Shown: one piece after another, positions 22,215-34,600 of the stretch
Numbering within the stretch: the stretch's first letter is position 1
Layout of the letters: each line of letters opens with the position of its first letter
Notes under the pieces: generated by a model
What the model saw: only the letters and a program-made list of their open reading frames with translations
Told to the model about the DNA's origin: nothing
Database searches by the model: none
Assembly (NCBI GenBank): GCA_010909165.1
Contig: VJWM01000063.1
Coordinates: 1,054,001-1,118,000, forward strand
DNA: 64,000 nucleotides
Direction of reading: 5' to 3'
Origin: Anthoceros angustus
Taxonomy: Eukaryota > Streptophyta > Anthocerotopsida > Anthocerotales > Anthocerotaceae
Program-made: the position numbers and the translations under genes

Positions 22215-22518
22215 TGGGCGACTTTTCTTGATGGCCAGCGGGCGCACAATCCGTGTCGTTGTAGGAAGGAGTCCGCTCCCAAGGGAATGGTCTCGTGCTT
22301 ATTCTCGCCTCGAGCTCATGTACCACCATCTCCGAACGGACTTCATCGTTGGGTCCGCGGCTCCACAACCCTAAGTGTGTGCCCTCCACAACTCGTCTGG
22401 ACCAGCGTACCACCGACCTTCCACAAACCCCGCCTCGGACTCCAAGACTAATAACAGTTTAACGACGCTGCTCCTTCCGTCACCACGATTTCCAGCCTCC
22501 CAACTCCTCGCCGTCCAC
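22215..22518 (-). mobile_element. Inverted fragment of the concatemer LTR (3' end only)
   Basis: The reverse complement of this stretch matches the last 300 bp of the LTRs at 3.4-14.8 kb, starting at the TGGGCGACTTTTC end. It breaks off within cgtccaccaacccacctca, where the LTR string ccacctca and the tnp2 string acccacctca overlap, so the junction formed at a microhomology. Confidence 0.7.
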
Positions 22519-23430
22519 CAACCCACCTCATAATGCATTTAGTGGACGAGGTACGATTGTCTGTACACACTGTGGATTACCCGGGAGAGATACTTAGGAT
22601 CCAGTGGACAAGGCGCGCCAAACTAGAGTCCAAGATAGCCGGGGGAGAGAGGAGAGTATGCATTTCGGCATGTCATTCCTCCGGCGTTACTATGGTCACA
22701 TTATCATGGAGTCCAGAGGACCATGTGGGAGAAAAGTGCTGTGTCGGTCCAGTACACAATGGATGCCGTTGAGGTGCATCCAGGCCCATACTTATGTGTT
22801 GTATCTCACTAAGGTGATACCTGCCATGGACATATACTGACGAAGAGGTGAGGATGTAAGGTGCCCACGAACAAACTTTCAAGAGGTGGGTGTAAGAAGG
22901 GGGTGGCGCATGGGAGGGGCCCTCGCTATGACCCATGAAGTGAGCTATCATGGATGGCCCTCGCTGCAAGCACGGCACATAGTCACGTGTGGAACAAAGG
23001 ACACCCTCGCCAATCAACAATGGGAGGCGTACAAACGCGCGAGCACAAAGATAGTGAGTCAAAGTTTATCATGAGGGATGGTGGGCTACGGGAACCTAAA
23101 GAGGAGCACGTGTTCTATGGCCACATAGAACAACATCATGGATGCGCTCTGAGGAGTATAAACCAATTTTGTCAAGGTTCGATGGTATGAGTGTCGGCCA
23201 GAGGACAAGGCCATCGCGAAAGTCGATACACCGATTTGACCTCGTGAATACCGAGAAGGTTTGCTCAGAGCAGTGCGCCCATCGATGGTCCATTTGTGTG
23301 GCCATCGCAGTAACTCGGCGCCGATCCGGAGATGGGATGGAAATAGGGGTGGCCCCGCCGCCTACTTCGCGAGGGATGGAGGAGGAGGAACCCATGCGTG
23401 GGCACATAGCTTGTGGCATGTCGCTACTAG
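22515..23430 (+). pseudogene. tnp2 C-terminal and DUF4216 modules, copy 3
   Basis: Begins at acccacctcataatgcattt (HLIMHLVDEV), keeps MHFGMSFLRRYYGHI and YVLYLTKV, and continues into the EEHVFYGHIEQHHGC-type DUF4216 module (about 23090-23300). It is fused directly to the inverted LTR fragment and has more small deletions than the other copies. Confidence 0.7.
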
Positions 23431-23439
23431 CCGTCGCAG

Positions 23440-24104
23440 GATGGGGCATAAAATGTCAAGTGGCAATAAATTATTTCCAAACCAATGTATTACGTATCCA
23501 ATGGCGTAATGTGCCAATACCCTGCGGTGGGATTGGTCTGGAAGACGATTATTAATGGTAAATGCAGCAATGGGCACATTGAGAACGCCGCGCCATTTGG
23601 GCAATATACAACATGAGTAACGACAACAGAACTAATGGGACATGAAACTTGCTCCCAAGTCTGTCGAGGTTGTGGTCAGAAAATTGTTGTGATTATGGGC
23701 AAATAGCATGTGGACATTCAACATGCTGGTCCCGCCAAGAGGAGTAAATGACAACTCCGGCCTTGCAAACAAAGCTTTTCAAAATAGCCTTGAATTTCGA
23801 CGGACTTGCTCGAGAGGTGTTTCAACTTCGCGATGGCACGGCGGTGGTGAACAATCGGTTCACGGGATGGGGAGTATGGCGAGGTGAAGCTTTTGGGGAG
23901 TCACGATGAAGGCGCTTATGAACACCACGGTCGAAGCGGGCGTCACCTGACGACGGACCGATCACAGGTGGGGAGGATGAGGCCAACCGCCGGGCTATCT
24001 CGCTCATCCACCGCATCTACCGCGTCTCCATTCAACATACCACGACCGAGAAGCGCCACCGTCAAGACTAATAGCGAGGTTAGAGGCGAGGTGACATGGC
24101 TGCG
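23440..24104 (+). repeat. Transposon 3' module, copy B
   Basis: Second copy of the 21.28-22.21 kb module, ending where the inverted LTR begins (cggagcgactttgccgatgg). Confidence 0.6.
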
Positions 24105-25659
24105 GAGCGACTTTGCCGATGGCCAGGGCCAAGACAATCCGTGTCGTTGTAGGAAGGAGTCCGCCCAAGGGAATGGTCTCGTGCTTATTCTCGCCTCGAG
24201 CTCATGTACCACCATCTCCGAACGGACTTCATCGTTGGGTCCGGCGGCTCCACAACCCTAAGTGTGTGCCCTCCACAACTCGTCTGGACCAGCGTACCAC
24301 CGACCTTCCACAAACCCGCCTCGGACTCCAAGACTACCGAACAGTTTAACGACGCTGCTCCTTCCGTCACCACGATTTCCAGCCTCCCAACTCCTCGCCG
24401 TCCACCAACCCCACCTCAACACACACGAATACCACCCTTCTCCTTATCCATTCCTGCTAGTAGTCACAACACCAACACGCGATGTATTCACACGTCGCTT
24501 TGCCCCTTCCTACCGCTTTCACTGCTGGAGAAGTAGCTGCACTGCAACCCCACAGCCTCCGCTCCGGCCTCCAAGGATGGCTTCCGCCCACAGTCGCCCC
24601 AAGCGCCTCCTAATCCTCCTACAGCCTGGAGAAGTAGCTCACTGCATCCCCACAGCCTGCTCCAAAGCCTCCAAGGATGGATGGCTTCCGCCAGAAGTCG
24701 CCCCAAGCGCCCTAATCCTCCTACCGCTTCACGCTCATGAGGAGTGGCGCTGCATCCCGATTTTCTGCTCCAGCCTCCAAGGTTAGTCTCGCACCCGAGC
24801 AATCACCATGAGCACCTCCCGAGCTCAGTCCGACCCTGGCCGCACCCATCAAGCGGGTTGGAGCTCGTCACCGAGCTCTAAACACATCCTCTACCACCAA
24901 TTAATCCCCGCACGGTGACGCAGAACTCACCCGCCTCCTCGAGCACCAAGGCAAGAGCACACGGAGCGCCAAGATGGTACCCGGATAGTCCGCCTTGACG
25001 CCTTTTCCTATATACTCCCATACCCTAACCTAACCCGCCTATGTATGTATCCTAACCCCGCTATGTATGTACCTAACTGGTCGTGGTAATCACGGACGTA
25101 GCTCATCCGCCGGACTTCTTGCACCACCGCCTCGCCAAACAAGAGATCCATGCCGGCGATGCCCACCAAACTAAACCACCCGGCTGCACCACTCCGGACC
25201 GCCGGACGGACCACTCCGGACCTCTCAAGGACGGACCACCGCCGGACCGCCCGACGGACCACCCGTCGCCGACGGACCACTCCGCCGGACCGCCGGACGA
25301 CCACTCCGCCTGACCGCCGGACGGACCACTCGTCGGACCGCCGGACGGACCACTCACGTCGACCTCGCCCGACGGACCACCTGCCGGACCTCGACGGACC
25401 ACCCGCCGGACCTCGCCCGGACGGACCACCTGGCCGACCGCCGGACGGACCACCCGCCGGACCTCGCCCGGACGGACCACTCCGCCGGACCGCCGGACGG
25501 ACCACTGGCCTTCGCCTGACGGACCGAGGGTCTAGGATTGCACCGTGGCGCAACCGGCCGAAAATGGCCTTATTGGCTAACTCCTCCCTATCCTCTTTGA
25601 ACGCACCAAAAAGCAAAACAAGCCGCCAAGAGTACGGACATCGGATTTGGCACTCCACA
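24105..25659 (-). mobile_element. Inverted near-complete LTR
   Basis: On the minus strand this is the same LTR as in the concatemer, from TGTGGAGTGCC (complement at 25649-25659) down to the GTCG-type 3' end near 24105. It keeps the GTTAGGTTAGGG segment (about 25025) and the minisatellite (25190-25520). The minisatellite unit differs from the plus array: on the plus strand it is built from cggacggaccactc, suggesting a subfamily. Confidence 0.75.
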
Positions 25660-26092
25660 CTGCCGAATCCAAAGTTGATTTTGACGACGTCGACACGTGG
25701 AACCTCCCAGCCCCGACGGATGCGGAGTTGGAGCATTGCGTGCAGAATTGAATGAAATGGATGAAGAGCTATTTCTGTCGGATGAGGTGGGTTTTCACAG
25801 ACTCGCGTTAACGGCAAGTGATGCTGGCAAAGTGTACACACGTTCTGAAGTTTGCAAGCCGGATGAGTGGGCATGGTGGACAAACGGGTAACACAGGTGC
25901 ACCTGGCATGCTGGTAGGCGTTCAAGCTTGGAGACAAGGGGAGGCAACCTTTTGAGGGCCGGGCGGTGGCGGTCTTTGGAAGGAAAGTGGAAATCATGAA
26001 AGGGGTCGGGCCGGCGAGGGACGACGCAGACGATAGGCACTTGATCCGGAATGAGGCAAGCAATTTTGCGGGGGGTGGTGTTTTGACACGCC
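25660..26092 (+). repeat. Flank module of the inverted LTR, copy 1
   Basis: About 430 bp starting gaatccaaagttgattttga and ending gcggggggtggtgttttgac. The same sequence follows the next LTR fragment at 27250-27690. Frames are broken in both, though short coding-like pieces (FDDVDTWNLPAP, GKVYTRSEVCKPDEW) occur. Confidence 0.65.
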
Positions 26093-27250
26093 GACGCGAT
26101 GTATTCACACCAGCCGCCTTTGCCCCTTCCTACCGCCCACGCTCATGGAGAAGTAGCTGCGAACCCCACCTGCTCCAAAGCAGCCTCAAGGATGGCTTCC
26201 GCCCACAGTCGCCCCAAGCCTCCTAATCCTCCTACATGCTCATGGAGAAGTAGCTTCACTGCATCCCCACAAACAGTTCCAAAGAAATTTCCAAGGATGG
26301 CTTCCGCCAGAAGTCGCCCCAAGCGCCTCCTAATCCCTCCTACCGCTAATGCTCATGAGGAGTGGCTTGCAGATCCCCGACCTCCGCTCCAGCAGCCTCC
26401 AAGGTCTCGCACCCGAGCAATCACCCCAAAGCACCTCCCGAGCTCAGTCCGACCCCGCCGCACCCATCGTTGCTGGCGGAGCTCGTCACCGCAGCTCTAA
26501 ACACATCCTCTACCACCAATTAATCCCCGCACGGTGACGCAGAACTCACTCCGCCTCCTCGAGCACGGAAGGCAAGAGCACACGGAGCGAAGATGGTACC
26601 CGGATAGTCTGCCGCCTTGGACGCCAGCCTTCCTATATACTCCCATACCCTAACCTAACCCCGCGATGTATCCTAACCCCGCTATGTATGTACCTAACTG
26701 GTCGTGGTAATCACGGACGTAGCTCATCCTCACGGACTTCTTGCACCGCTTCGCCAAACAAGATCCATGCCAGCGATGCCCACCAAACTAAACCACCCGC
26801 CGGACCGCCGGACGACCACCCGCCGGACGGACCACTCACGGACCGCCTCGACGGACCACTGCCGGACCTCGCCACGGACCGCCCGACGGACCACCTGGCC
26901 GGACCGCCGGACGGACCACTGCCTGACCGCCGGACGGACCATCGGACCGCCGGACGGACCACTCCGGACCGCCGGACGGACCACTGACGCCTCGACGGAC
27001 CACCGGACCGCCGGACGGACCAATTGGCCTGACCGCCGGACGGACCACCTGCCGGACCTCGCCCGGACGGACCACTGGCCGACTCGCCCGGACGGACCAT
27101 CTGACCGCCTGACGGACCGAGGGTCTAGGATTGCATCAAAAATCCGTCAAAATGGCCTTATTGGCTAACTCCTCCCTATCCTCTTAAAAAAGAAGCAAAA
27201 GCAAAACAAGCCGCCAAGAGTACGGACATCGGATTTGGCACTCCACTCAG
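26093..27250 (-). mobile_element. Second inverted LTR copy (truncated)
   Basis: Reverse-oriented LTR from the gcgatgtattcacac segment to ggcactccac at 27240-27250, with the cggacggaccac minisatellite at 26790-27120. The 3' end of the LTR is missing. Confidence 0.75.
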
Positions 27251-28582
27251 AATCCAAAGTTGATTTTGACGACGCCGATATCGCGGAACCTCCAGCCCCG
27301 ACGGATGCGGAGTTGGAGCATTGCGCGAGTAATTGAATGAAATGGATGAAGAGCTATCAGCCGGATGAGGTGGGTTTCCAGGACTGGCGTTAACTGCAAG
27401 TGATGCCGGCAAAGTGAAGACACGAAGTTTGCAAGCCGATGAGTGGGCATGGTGGACAAACGGGTAACACAGGTGCACCTGGCATGCTGGTAGGCGTTCA
27501 AGCTTGGAGACAAGGGGAGGCAACCTTTTGAGGGCCGGGCGGTGGCAGCGATTGCTGGAAGGGAAAGTGGAAATCATGAAAGGGGTCGGGTAAGCCGGCC
27601 GAGGCAGCGGACAGCGCCGGCAGACGCATAGGCACTTGATCTGGAATGAGGCAAGCAATTTTTGCAGGGGGGTGGTGTTTTGACACGCGACGATGACAGT
27701 GTGCAACGACTGGATGCTGCTAGCGCGGTGAGTGCGGTGGATAACGATGCACTGGTGAAAGCCTTGATAAACAAGAATGGGGTGAAATGGCTGAAGGAGG
27801 CCATGCAAAACCACATGAAACGGGGGGAAGGGACTCTGATGTTGTTCGGCGGGCTCAGCGAAGCAAGGCACAAAGATTTTTCGGTACTGGTAAGGATGAA
27901 GGTTGTGAATGAACTGGGGTACCTGACAAGATGGCGCGACATTCCGAAAGAGAAGAAGGCATGGTTAGTGAAATCAAGCATTCCTGCACACAGTGGTCCA
28001 CCCGATGAGCCGACACTGAGATGACGCAGCACGCAATTGTGTGGGAAGCAAGTGGCCAGGAGGAAATGGAACAAGGGAGGGGGAAGGGAGGGAGGACATG
28101 GGAAGAAGCCGAGCATGGTGGATGACAAAGAGTGGGAAGATGCCCTTGCATGGGCTCGGATGGAGCTCAAGAGGAACGGAAAGTTTGAGCCATCAAAGTA
28201 TGAAATTGCAGCAAAAGAGAGGCTAGCAAAAAACGGGGGGATGGGTCCAAACCCATGGGGAAAGGGAGGGCGTGCTGGTTGGGTAGTGAGGTTTGAGAAT
28301 CAGCATGGGCGGTTCCGAACGCAAGAAGAGGCAGAGTATGGGAGGTTGAAGAGGACGATTTCCATGCAGCCTCTGTGGGCGGTTCACGATAGTGGGGGTT
28401 CTGTGCCGGAGTTCCTACAGCGGGTAAGACAGGGATTGTATGACAAGACCCCAGAGGTTCAGGCTATTGCAAGGAGAACAAGGGAAATGACCATTAACGA
28501 CATTGAATTGGAGATCGATCATGATATGGTGGCCTTTCCGAGACGAACGAAGGAAGGGGTGGGAGGCAACGGTGGTGCATGA
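27251..28582 (+). pseudogene. Unidentified TE-associated reading frame with one in-frame stop
   Basis: After the flank module, one frame stays open from about 27650 to 28582 except for a single TGA at 28022-28024. It reads AVDNDALVKALINKNGVKWL, KHKDFSVLVRMKVVNELGYL-like and, after the stop, DDKEWEDALAWARMELKRNG, WVVRFENQHGRFRTQEEAEY and RTREMTINDIELEID. I do not recognise a family. The regular amino-acid make-up over about 300 codons indicates a former protein-coding gene, probably of a transposon, because its 5' part is duplicated with the LTR fragments. Confidence 0.45.
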
Positions 28583-29690
28583 GGTGGTGACATGGATGTC
28601 GAGAGGCTATCAAGGAGGGCAGATGGCGCGGAAGGGAGCGTGGGAGGAACGAGGCCAGAGGGGGCGAGGCACAACGGGACTTTGAATGGGAGGAAAGGCG
28701 ATGATGACCAAGGGGCGGGGAAGTGGAGACAGGGGCCTAAGCACGGTCTTGAGGAAGCATGCAGGAGGGAGGCAGCGGAGGGGGTAACCGAATGATAGTG
28801 TGGACGATATTGTTGTGCCCGCGACATGTACACCATGATTGCCTAGGGTTGGTGGAAGCTGCATGGCTGGGAATGAGGTCAATAGAGGCAGAGCGACAAG
28901 GGCTGTGTCAGGTGGGCAGCAAGTAAATAATGGAAAAGAGGTGGAGGGGTGCCCGCGACCGCCAGGTGACGGCCATGTATGTGGAGTGGGGAGGCCGCCG
29001 GGGTTAGATGAGTGACGACGCCGATGGAGGGCAGGAAGAATGTGTGTGGAGGGCAGGAGTCGGGTGCTGGAGCACGGAGGGGGGCGAGTGTTCCGTCACC
29101 TGGAAGTAACACACTTGTGTGCACTATGGATAGCCAAAAAATCGAAGGGGGACTGGGAGGAGCGAGTGGCGGGTGGCGGAGGACAAGTGTGGGATCACCA
29201 GCAGACCATGGTCAAAGGGCAAAGCACAGAACGAACATGAGGCAGTTGTCGAGGGGGAGAGAGAATGATGGAGGACTAAGAGGGCAACATGCAGGTGCCG
29301 TTGATATTGGCAAAGGCCACTGCACAAATGGAGGCCGGGGGGGGGTGTGGAGTGATTTTCTAAACCAAGTGGTCACAAAGAGGCCACATTTACCCTCTTT
29401 ATCGTTGTAGACTTGAGATTCGTACCCAAGGGAGTGATTTCGTGTCAAGACAACCAAATCATAGCCAATCCAACCAAAACACGGACACCAAAACATCTAG
29501 CGATTCTGAGACGACTACTACCTAACAACACTCGGACACATGGCTATCTTAGCCACGATGATGCTACCACCCAGCAGACGGACCGGTTGCTAACTTAGCA
29601 ACCACCTCTATTTCTAGCAGAGGGGTCCACCTTGGGATCAGTCGGCTATTAATAGAAGGTGGGTCCCAGTCGGGATCCAAGTGGATAAGG
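28583..29690. other. Purine-rich stretch without a recognisable gene
   Basis: Only short frames are present. The plus strand is strongly G/A-rich up to about 29.35 kb (gggaggaaaggcg type), then balanced. A 19-nt palindrome, ggttgctaacttagcaacc, lies at about 29586. Confidence 0.4.
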
Positions 29691-29694
29691 CTGA

Positions 29695-29715
29695 CCTCTC
29701 TCTCTCTCTCTCTCT
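29695..29715. repeat. (CT)n microsatellite
   Basis: About ten uninterrupted CT units (ctctctctctctctct). Confidence 0.9.
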
Positions 29716-30052
29716 TGCCCATCCACAAAGTTAGATCCACCAAACAGGGTTACTGCTCTCGCAACCCCCCCTCCTCTCACTCTTGTAGCACTTCTTCAGA
29801 CTTCCTTGTCTCCTCTCTAGCCTTTCAGCTCACCTTCCAAGCCCCATACCAACCTCTCCAGGTTCTCACCACACTCTCCAAGTTCCCCAGCAACTCTCTT
29901 CAACTCTCCTTGTTCTCACACCTCACTGGCCCATTCAATCTCCACTTCCGCTCCACACTTCCCAGTCCTTACAAGGTTCTCATCCAGACCTTACAGCCTT
30001 CACCAACTCTCAAAATACTTGTTCATCTCTCAATCATTCCGTCTCATCCACT

Positions 30053-30850
30053 CACGGATCTTCAACCTCCACTCACGCTCTCTTCTTCAACAACACAAAC
30101 ATCACTTACAGACTTCTCCAGCCTTCTTACTCCTCTCAAACAGCCAATCAGCAACTCTCCATGTCCCGGCATTCTCCACTTCTCTTACGGCTCACTTTTC
30201 CTCTCATTTTCCAACCCACAAGCCCAGGCCGACTCACTTGACTTCCTCCTTCCACACACGGCTCCCCGCCTTGTCTTCTCTCCACCTTGACACTCTGAAA
30301 ACTTAAACACAAGGTGAGTACTAGACAAGCTGCAGAGAATGAGTAAAGGAGGGACAGCCTCCCGCTTCGACCCCTTCCTCTTGACCTTGAGGACTCCCTC
30401 CAAGGAGATCAAGGCTCCCTTCCTTGCTTTCCACCACTCTTGCGGATCGGCCACACGGATCTTCAACCTCCACTCAGCCTCTCTTCAGAACACAAACATC
30501 ACTTACAGACTTCTCATTCTTACTCCTCTCAAACAGTCAATCAGCAACTCTCCATGCCCAGCATTCTCCACTTCTCTTACGGCTCACTTTTCCTCTCATT
30601 TTCCAAACCCACAGGCCCACAGGCCCTGACTCACTTCAGCTTCCTCTTCCACACACACCGGCTCCCCGCCTTGTCTTCTTTTCTCCCGCGACCTTCGACA
30701 CTCTGAAAAACTTAAACACAAGGTGAGTACTAGACAAACTGCAGAGAATGAGTAAAGGAGGGAGCCTCCCGGCTTCCCGACCCCTTCCTCTTGACCTTGA
30801 GGACTCCCTCCAAGGAGATCACAAGGCTCCCTTGCTTTCCACCACTCTTT
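30053..30850. repeat. Two-copy tandem duplication of about 410 bp
   Basis: The unit starting cggatcttcaacctccactc and including aaacttaaacacaaggtgag at 30300-30320 occurs again from 30460, with the same string near 30720. Copies differ by short deletions. Both keep the string acaaggtgagtac, which has the form of a splice donor. CT-rich composition resembles an LTR or leader of a retroelement; this is an inference. Confidence 0.65.
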
Positions 30851-31097
30851 GATCCGCCACACAGATCCGGGCAACTTGGTAGTCTTCTCACAGGCGGAGG
30901 CGTGCCTGGGCTTGACCTTTGGATCTGGAACCCTCCCAAACCCCGTGCTCACCCCAAACACCGAGACTTAGGCCAACATTGCTTACATTTCATCAGAGGG
31001 TGCCTCTTATACCCAAGATCACAAAAAAGCTTGCTTGCCAAAATACCAATCGGTCTTAGCCTACCAATCCTAGAGGCCTATCTATCAATTACATCCA

Positions 31098-31481
31098 CTA
31101 TGAGAGAGGATAAGATTTACCTATAACACATGGGCCTTTAGCTATTTGAGGCCACTTACCCCTATTACCTCTCCCGGGCCTCCTAGGCCTAGCCCCATGT
31201 TCTCCTCTTGCTCTCCTCCCTCTTGGCTGGTTGGGCAATCTCTCCCATAAAATCTCTACCTCCTCGAGCTGGACTCCTCTCTCTCTTGTGCTCGCATGAG
31301 TACTCCTCCTCGGTGAGCTCTTGAATCTGGATGGGTCGGTGAGTTTCCTCCTTAAGAATCCAACCCATAGGTAGGATCCGGTGCCGTCAAGGCATGGATC
31401 AAGTACCTCCATGTCCCCCATGCCCACAACAACATAAACTTTCGGAGACAATCTTCTCTCCACCAAGGAGAATCCGGGCAC
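31098..31481 (-). pseudogene. Minus-strand TE-like frame, 127 codons
   Basis: A frame reads MPGFSLVERRLSPKVYVVVG, LDPCLDGTGSYLWVGFLRRK and an arginine-rich tail (GRRARGEHGARPRRPGRGN). It is of the general composition of a gag-like protein. No family is recognised. Confidence 0.3.
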
Positions 31482-32499
31482 ATGGTTATCTTGATAAGCA
31501 TCCTCAATCTAATGCACCATTGGGAAGTTAGACTTCTTAGGCGGTGCTTACCCGCTCCCCACAGCTGTTGTCCTCCTCCCGGTCTTGTGCCCCTTCTTCC
31601 TTGTTGTAGCTGGTCTTGGAGCTGTTGCTCCCTTAGCAGTGCAGGTTGTTGCTTAGCGGCCCGGCGGTTGCTTGCTTAGCAACCTCCTCATTGCTAACTC
31701 GACCAGATTCTTCCATGGAGGCTCCGCATCTTCCACGGTGGCTCTCCTTGCAATCACAGCCCTCTTGGCCTCTTTCCACCTTTCCTTGCCTCGTCCTCTC
31801 CTTCTTGTGGCGCCCGGTAGTCCCGTTTCGGCTGAACTTGCATCGAGATGACGTGCGGCTCCCCTATGGTGCTTTGTGCGTCAGGCTGAACCATGAGGGT
31901 TTCGATCCTTGGTCTTCTGCAACTCTTCTCGGACCTTCCTTAATTCCGCTTCCATGCTACCTAGGCGTCCCTCCAAGACCTCCTTCTCCCGCTTCATTCC
32001 ACTGGAGCTCCTTGCCTCCTGTTGTTCCCCTGCTGCGCTGTAAACCTAACAAGAGAGGACCAGCTATCGGTCCTCCATCTCACCTAGTGCGTGCCATATG
32101 AGACCCGGTTCTTGTAGGGTGATGTTAGGCCCCAAACCCTCTTGGGGATGGGTTCCTCCTTCCTATCTGGCCCTCCTGCGACCACTTGGGGTATACTTGA
32201 GGTCACCCCTTGAGCAGTGGTGACTTTCTCGGGTCATCGGCCGTGCCCAAGGTTGGTGATTCCTCCTGTTGACTGTGGCTTCCCGCCCGCGGGCTCCTGT
32301 GAGCCAGTGCTGCCGGCCTTTCCTTTGTCACCTTACATCCGGGTGAGTTCCGGTCGTGCTCTTGTGGCTCTAGGAGTGGTTGGAGTCCCCTGTTGCCGAC
32401 CTCTCTTGGTGCTGTTGGTCTTAGCAACTCCGGTTGCTTTGTTAGCAACCATGATGCCTTAAGCGCCACATTCCTCTTCATGGACACTTGGACTTCTCA

Positions 32500-33125
32500 T
32501 CTTCACTCCCGGTGCCACGGAGATGGCCTCTTCCTCGACTCCTCTTTGGGCTTCCTTCTTTCAAACACGGCCTCCGGGCATGGAAGGTCGAGACCATCTC
32601 TATCCTCCGGCAACTTGGCATGGTCAAAACGTGGATTAAGAAGGGAGATAGGTGAGGGGCTGGGTGATGGTAGGGTCAAGTGGTCCCTCTCCACATCTGT
32701 GTCATAGAACATCCTAGCCCAATCTATCTTGGACCCTCTCACCACCTCATAGAAAGACAAGAAAATGGTCGACAATGTGCTCTAGCTTCTTAGTGAGAGC
32801 ACAGGATCCACTGGCTAATCCGGCCAGCTCGAGGTCTAACTTGTTGGTGACCCAGCCATTCTCCACCCTAGACAATGTGGGAGCAATGGCGACATGCCTC
32901 CTGCGACTTTTGGGAGATGGCTTACGAAAGGATCAATGATTATTCCACCACATTCCTCTTGAGGCCTCTCATGAGCCTGGAACAATGAATATTCCAGTGC
33001 GGGGTTGGTTCTCGTGTTGCCTTCCTGTGGCCTTCTCCCTCATGTGTCACGCATTCCAAACCAATTAAGGCTCTTGTAGCACCACTTTTGTCCATGAAGG
33101 ACAAGTGATGCTTAGCCACCAAAGA
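32500..33125 (-). pseudogene. Minus-strand gag-like fragments
   Basis: Two frames, 33122-32940 (HHLSFMDKSGATRALIGLEC) and 32775-32503 (TIFLSFYEVVRGSKIDWARM-FYDTDVERD), appear to be pieces of one decayed protein. The ending resembles the DWGLVLYERAEEERE segment of the ORF at 42-611. No function is assigned. Confidence 0.35.
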
Positions 33126-34600
33126 CCCCCTTCACTCTCCGATTGCCCCATGTTGGGCCAATGGGCAGGTAATGGCCTCAATGGCCACCGGAGTGTCTTC
33201 TTAGGCCCCATGCTTCCTGTGACGCTTGCTTGAGTTTGAGCAAAGTGTCCCCGACACCGGCACGCTTGACTATCCGGTCACTTCCCCACCCAGCCTTTTT
33301 CCTATGTCCCGGCTCGGCCTCACCCCACAAATTGGAACCTGTCACATCCTTTGGTCATAGATCCCCGCTCAAGCGATCGCCTTCCTACCTCAAATATGTG
33401 AGGTGTGTATCCACACAACCACACGATTGATTGACCCCTTATCCCGCCCCGGCTTCTCTCACGACACAGCACCCTCGATTGATTATTCCGTCTCACCCAT
33501 CGTATTACTCACCTCCGGCCGACTACTCCATGCCCGGTGACCCCTTATGTGACCACGCCGCTCCTCGTTACAGAATCCCTTCCTCGCCTCTAGGGTGCGC
33601 GCCCGATCACTCGTGCCGCCTCACCCTACTTTCTCCATCTGGGCTTTCACAGCCCTTGCTGGCTCTATCCAGTCGCCGTGCTCCTTCCGGCCGATTACGC
33701 TGCCCGCTCTCCGAGGCTGCTGATTACTCCCCACCCGCTGTTGCGAATTCCGACGCCTCCTTGGTGCCGCTCCTTGAGCGCTCTCCGAGCCGTCATGCAG
33801 GTGGCTCCTCGGCTCCTTCTACGGCCTAATTTGGTGCCGCCGGCCTCCGATCTCTGCCCGGCTCAGCCACCGCATCCTCCCGGCGTGTTGCTCAACCATT
33901 CGGCCTTCGGCGTGCTTGATGCCTCGTGACTGGTGACGCCTTGTTCGGCGCCGTTGGTCACGCTCAGGAGTTGTGGCGCGCGTCTTGATTACTCTTTCAA
34001 ATTCCTCTCTTCTTGGACTTAATTGCTAATAGGACCCGTTACTTCCCGTTCGGGTATTTCCTGTGATTTTCAAATTAGGTTTTCCAAATTTATCGGAAAA
34101 TAACTCCGACTTGGTTGCTACCATAGCAGGCTCCAGTCGATTCTTTGTCATAGCAACAGTCCTGTAACGCCCCTAACAGCAGCGTTAACCGCCGGACCAA
34201 CCCTCAAGGTTACATCCGGGATCGGGACTAGACTCTCTTCCTCCTACTAGGCTCTAGTAGACTTTTCTTATTTCCTAACCTACTTCACATTCCAACTCCA
34301 CACGATTCTCACAACTTAAACACAAAACAAAAAAACACTCCTTTTAGAAGTGCAGTACCCATGTGGTCTGCAGGGGGCAGGATATCGGGGGCGTTGCGAG
34401 AGAACATGGGCCGAGGAAGAGGCGGGTCTTTGAAGTGGGCCAGATCGAGCAGGAGGCGGAAGTTTCCTATAGATGCATACGATGACGAGTAGGAAGTGCC
34501 TTAAAGGGAGACAGAAAAGCATACGCCGGGTCATACCAAATCGCCTCCGCATAGCACAATCTCGTAGGGCCATAACCTCACAGTGATGCGTCACAACAAG
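33126..34600. other. CT-rich repeat-derived stretch, possible LTR start at 34163
   Basis: No gene is seen. Composition is CT-rich with recurring gattactcc-type strings. From 34163 the sequence tgtaacgcccctaacagcag has the form of a plant LTR start, and the string acttaaacacaa near 34314 also occurs in the 30.05-30.85 kb repeat, so this may be a second partial LTR of that element. Confidence 0.3.

Noticed and set aside
29586-29604. Palindromic GGTTGCTAA-TTAGCAACC motif resembling an X-box, with similar strings at 31.65, 32.41 and 34.13 kb
   Set aside because: Plants are not known to have RFX factors, and the strings are few and variable; more likely leftover repeat sequence.
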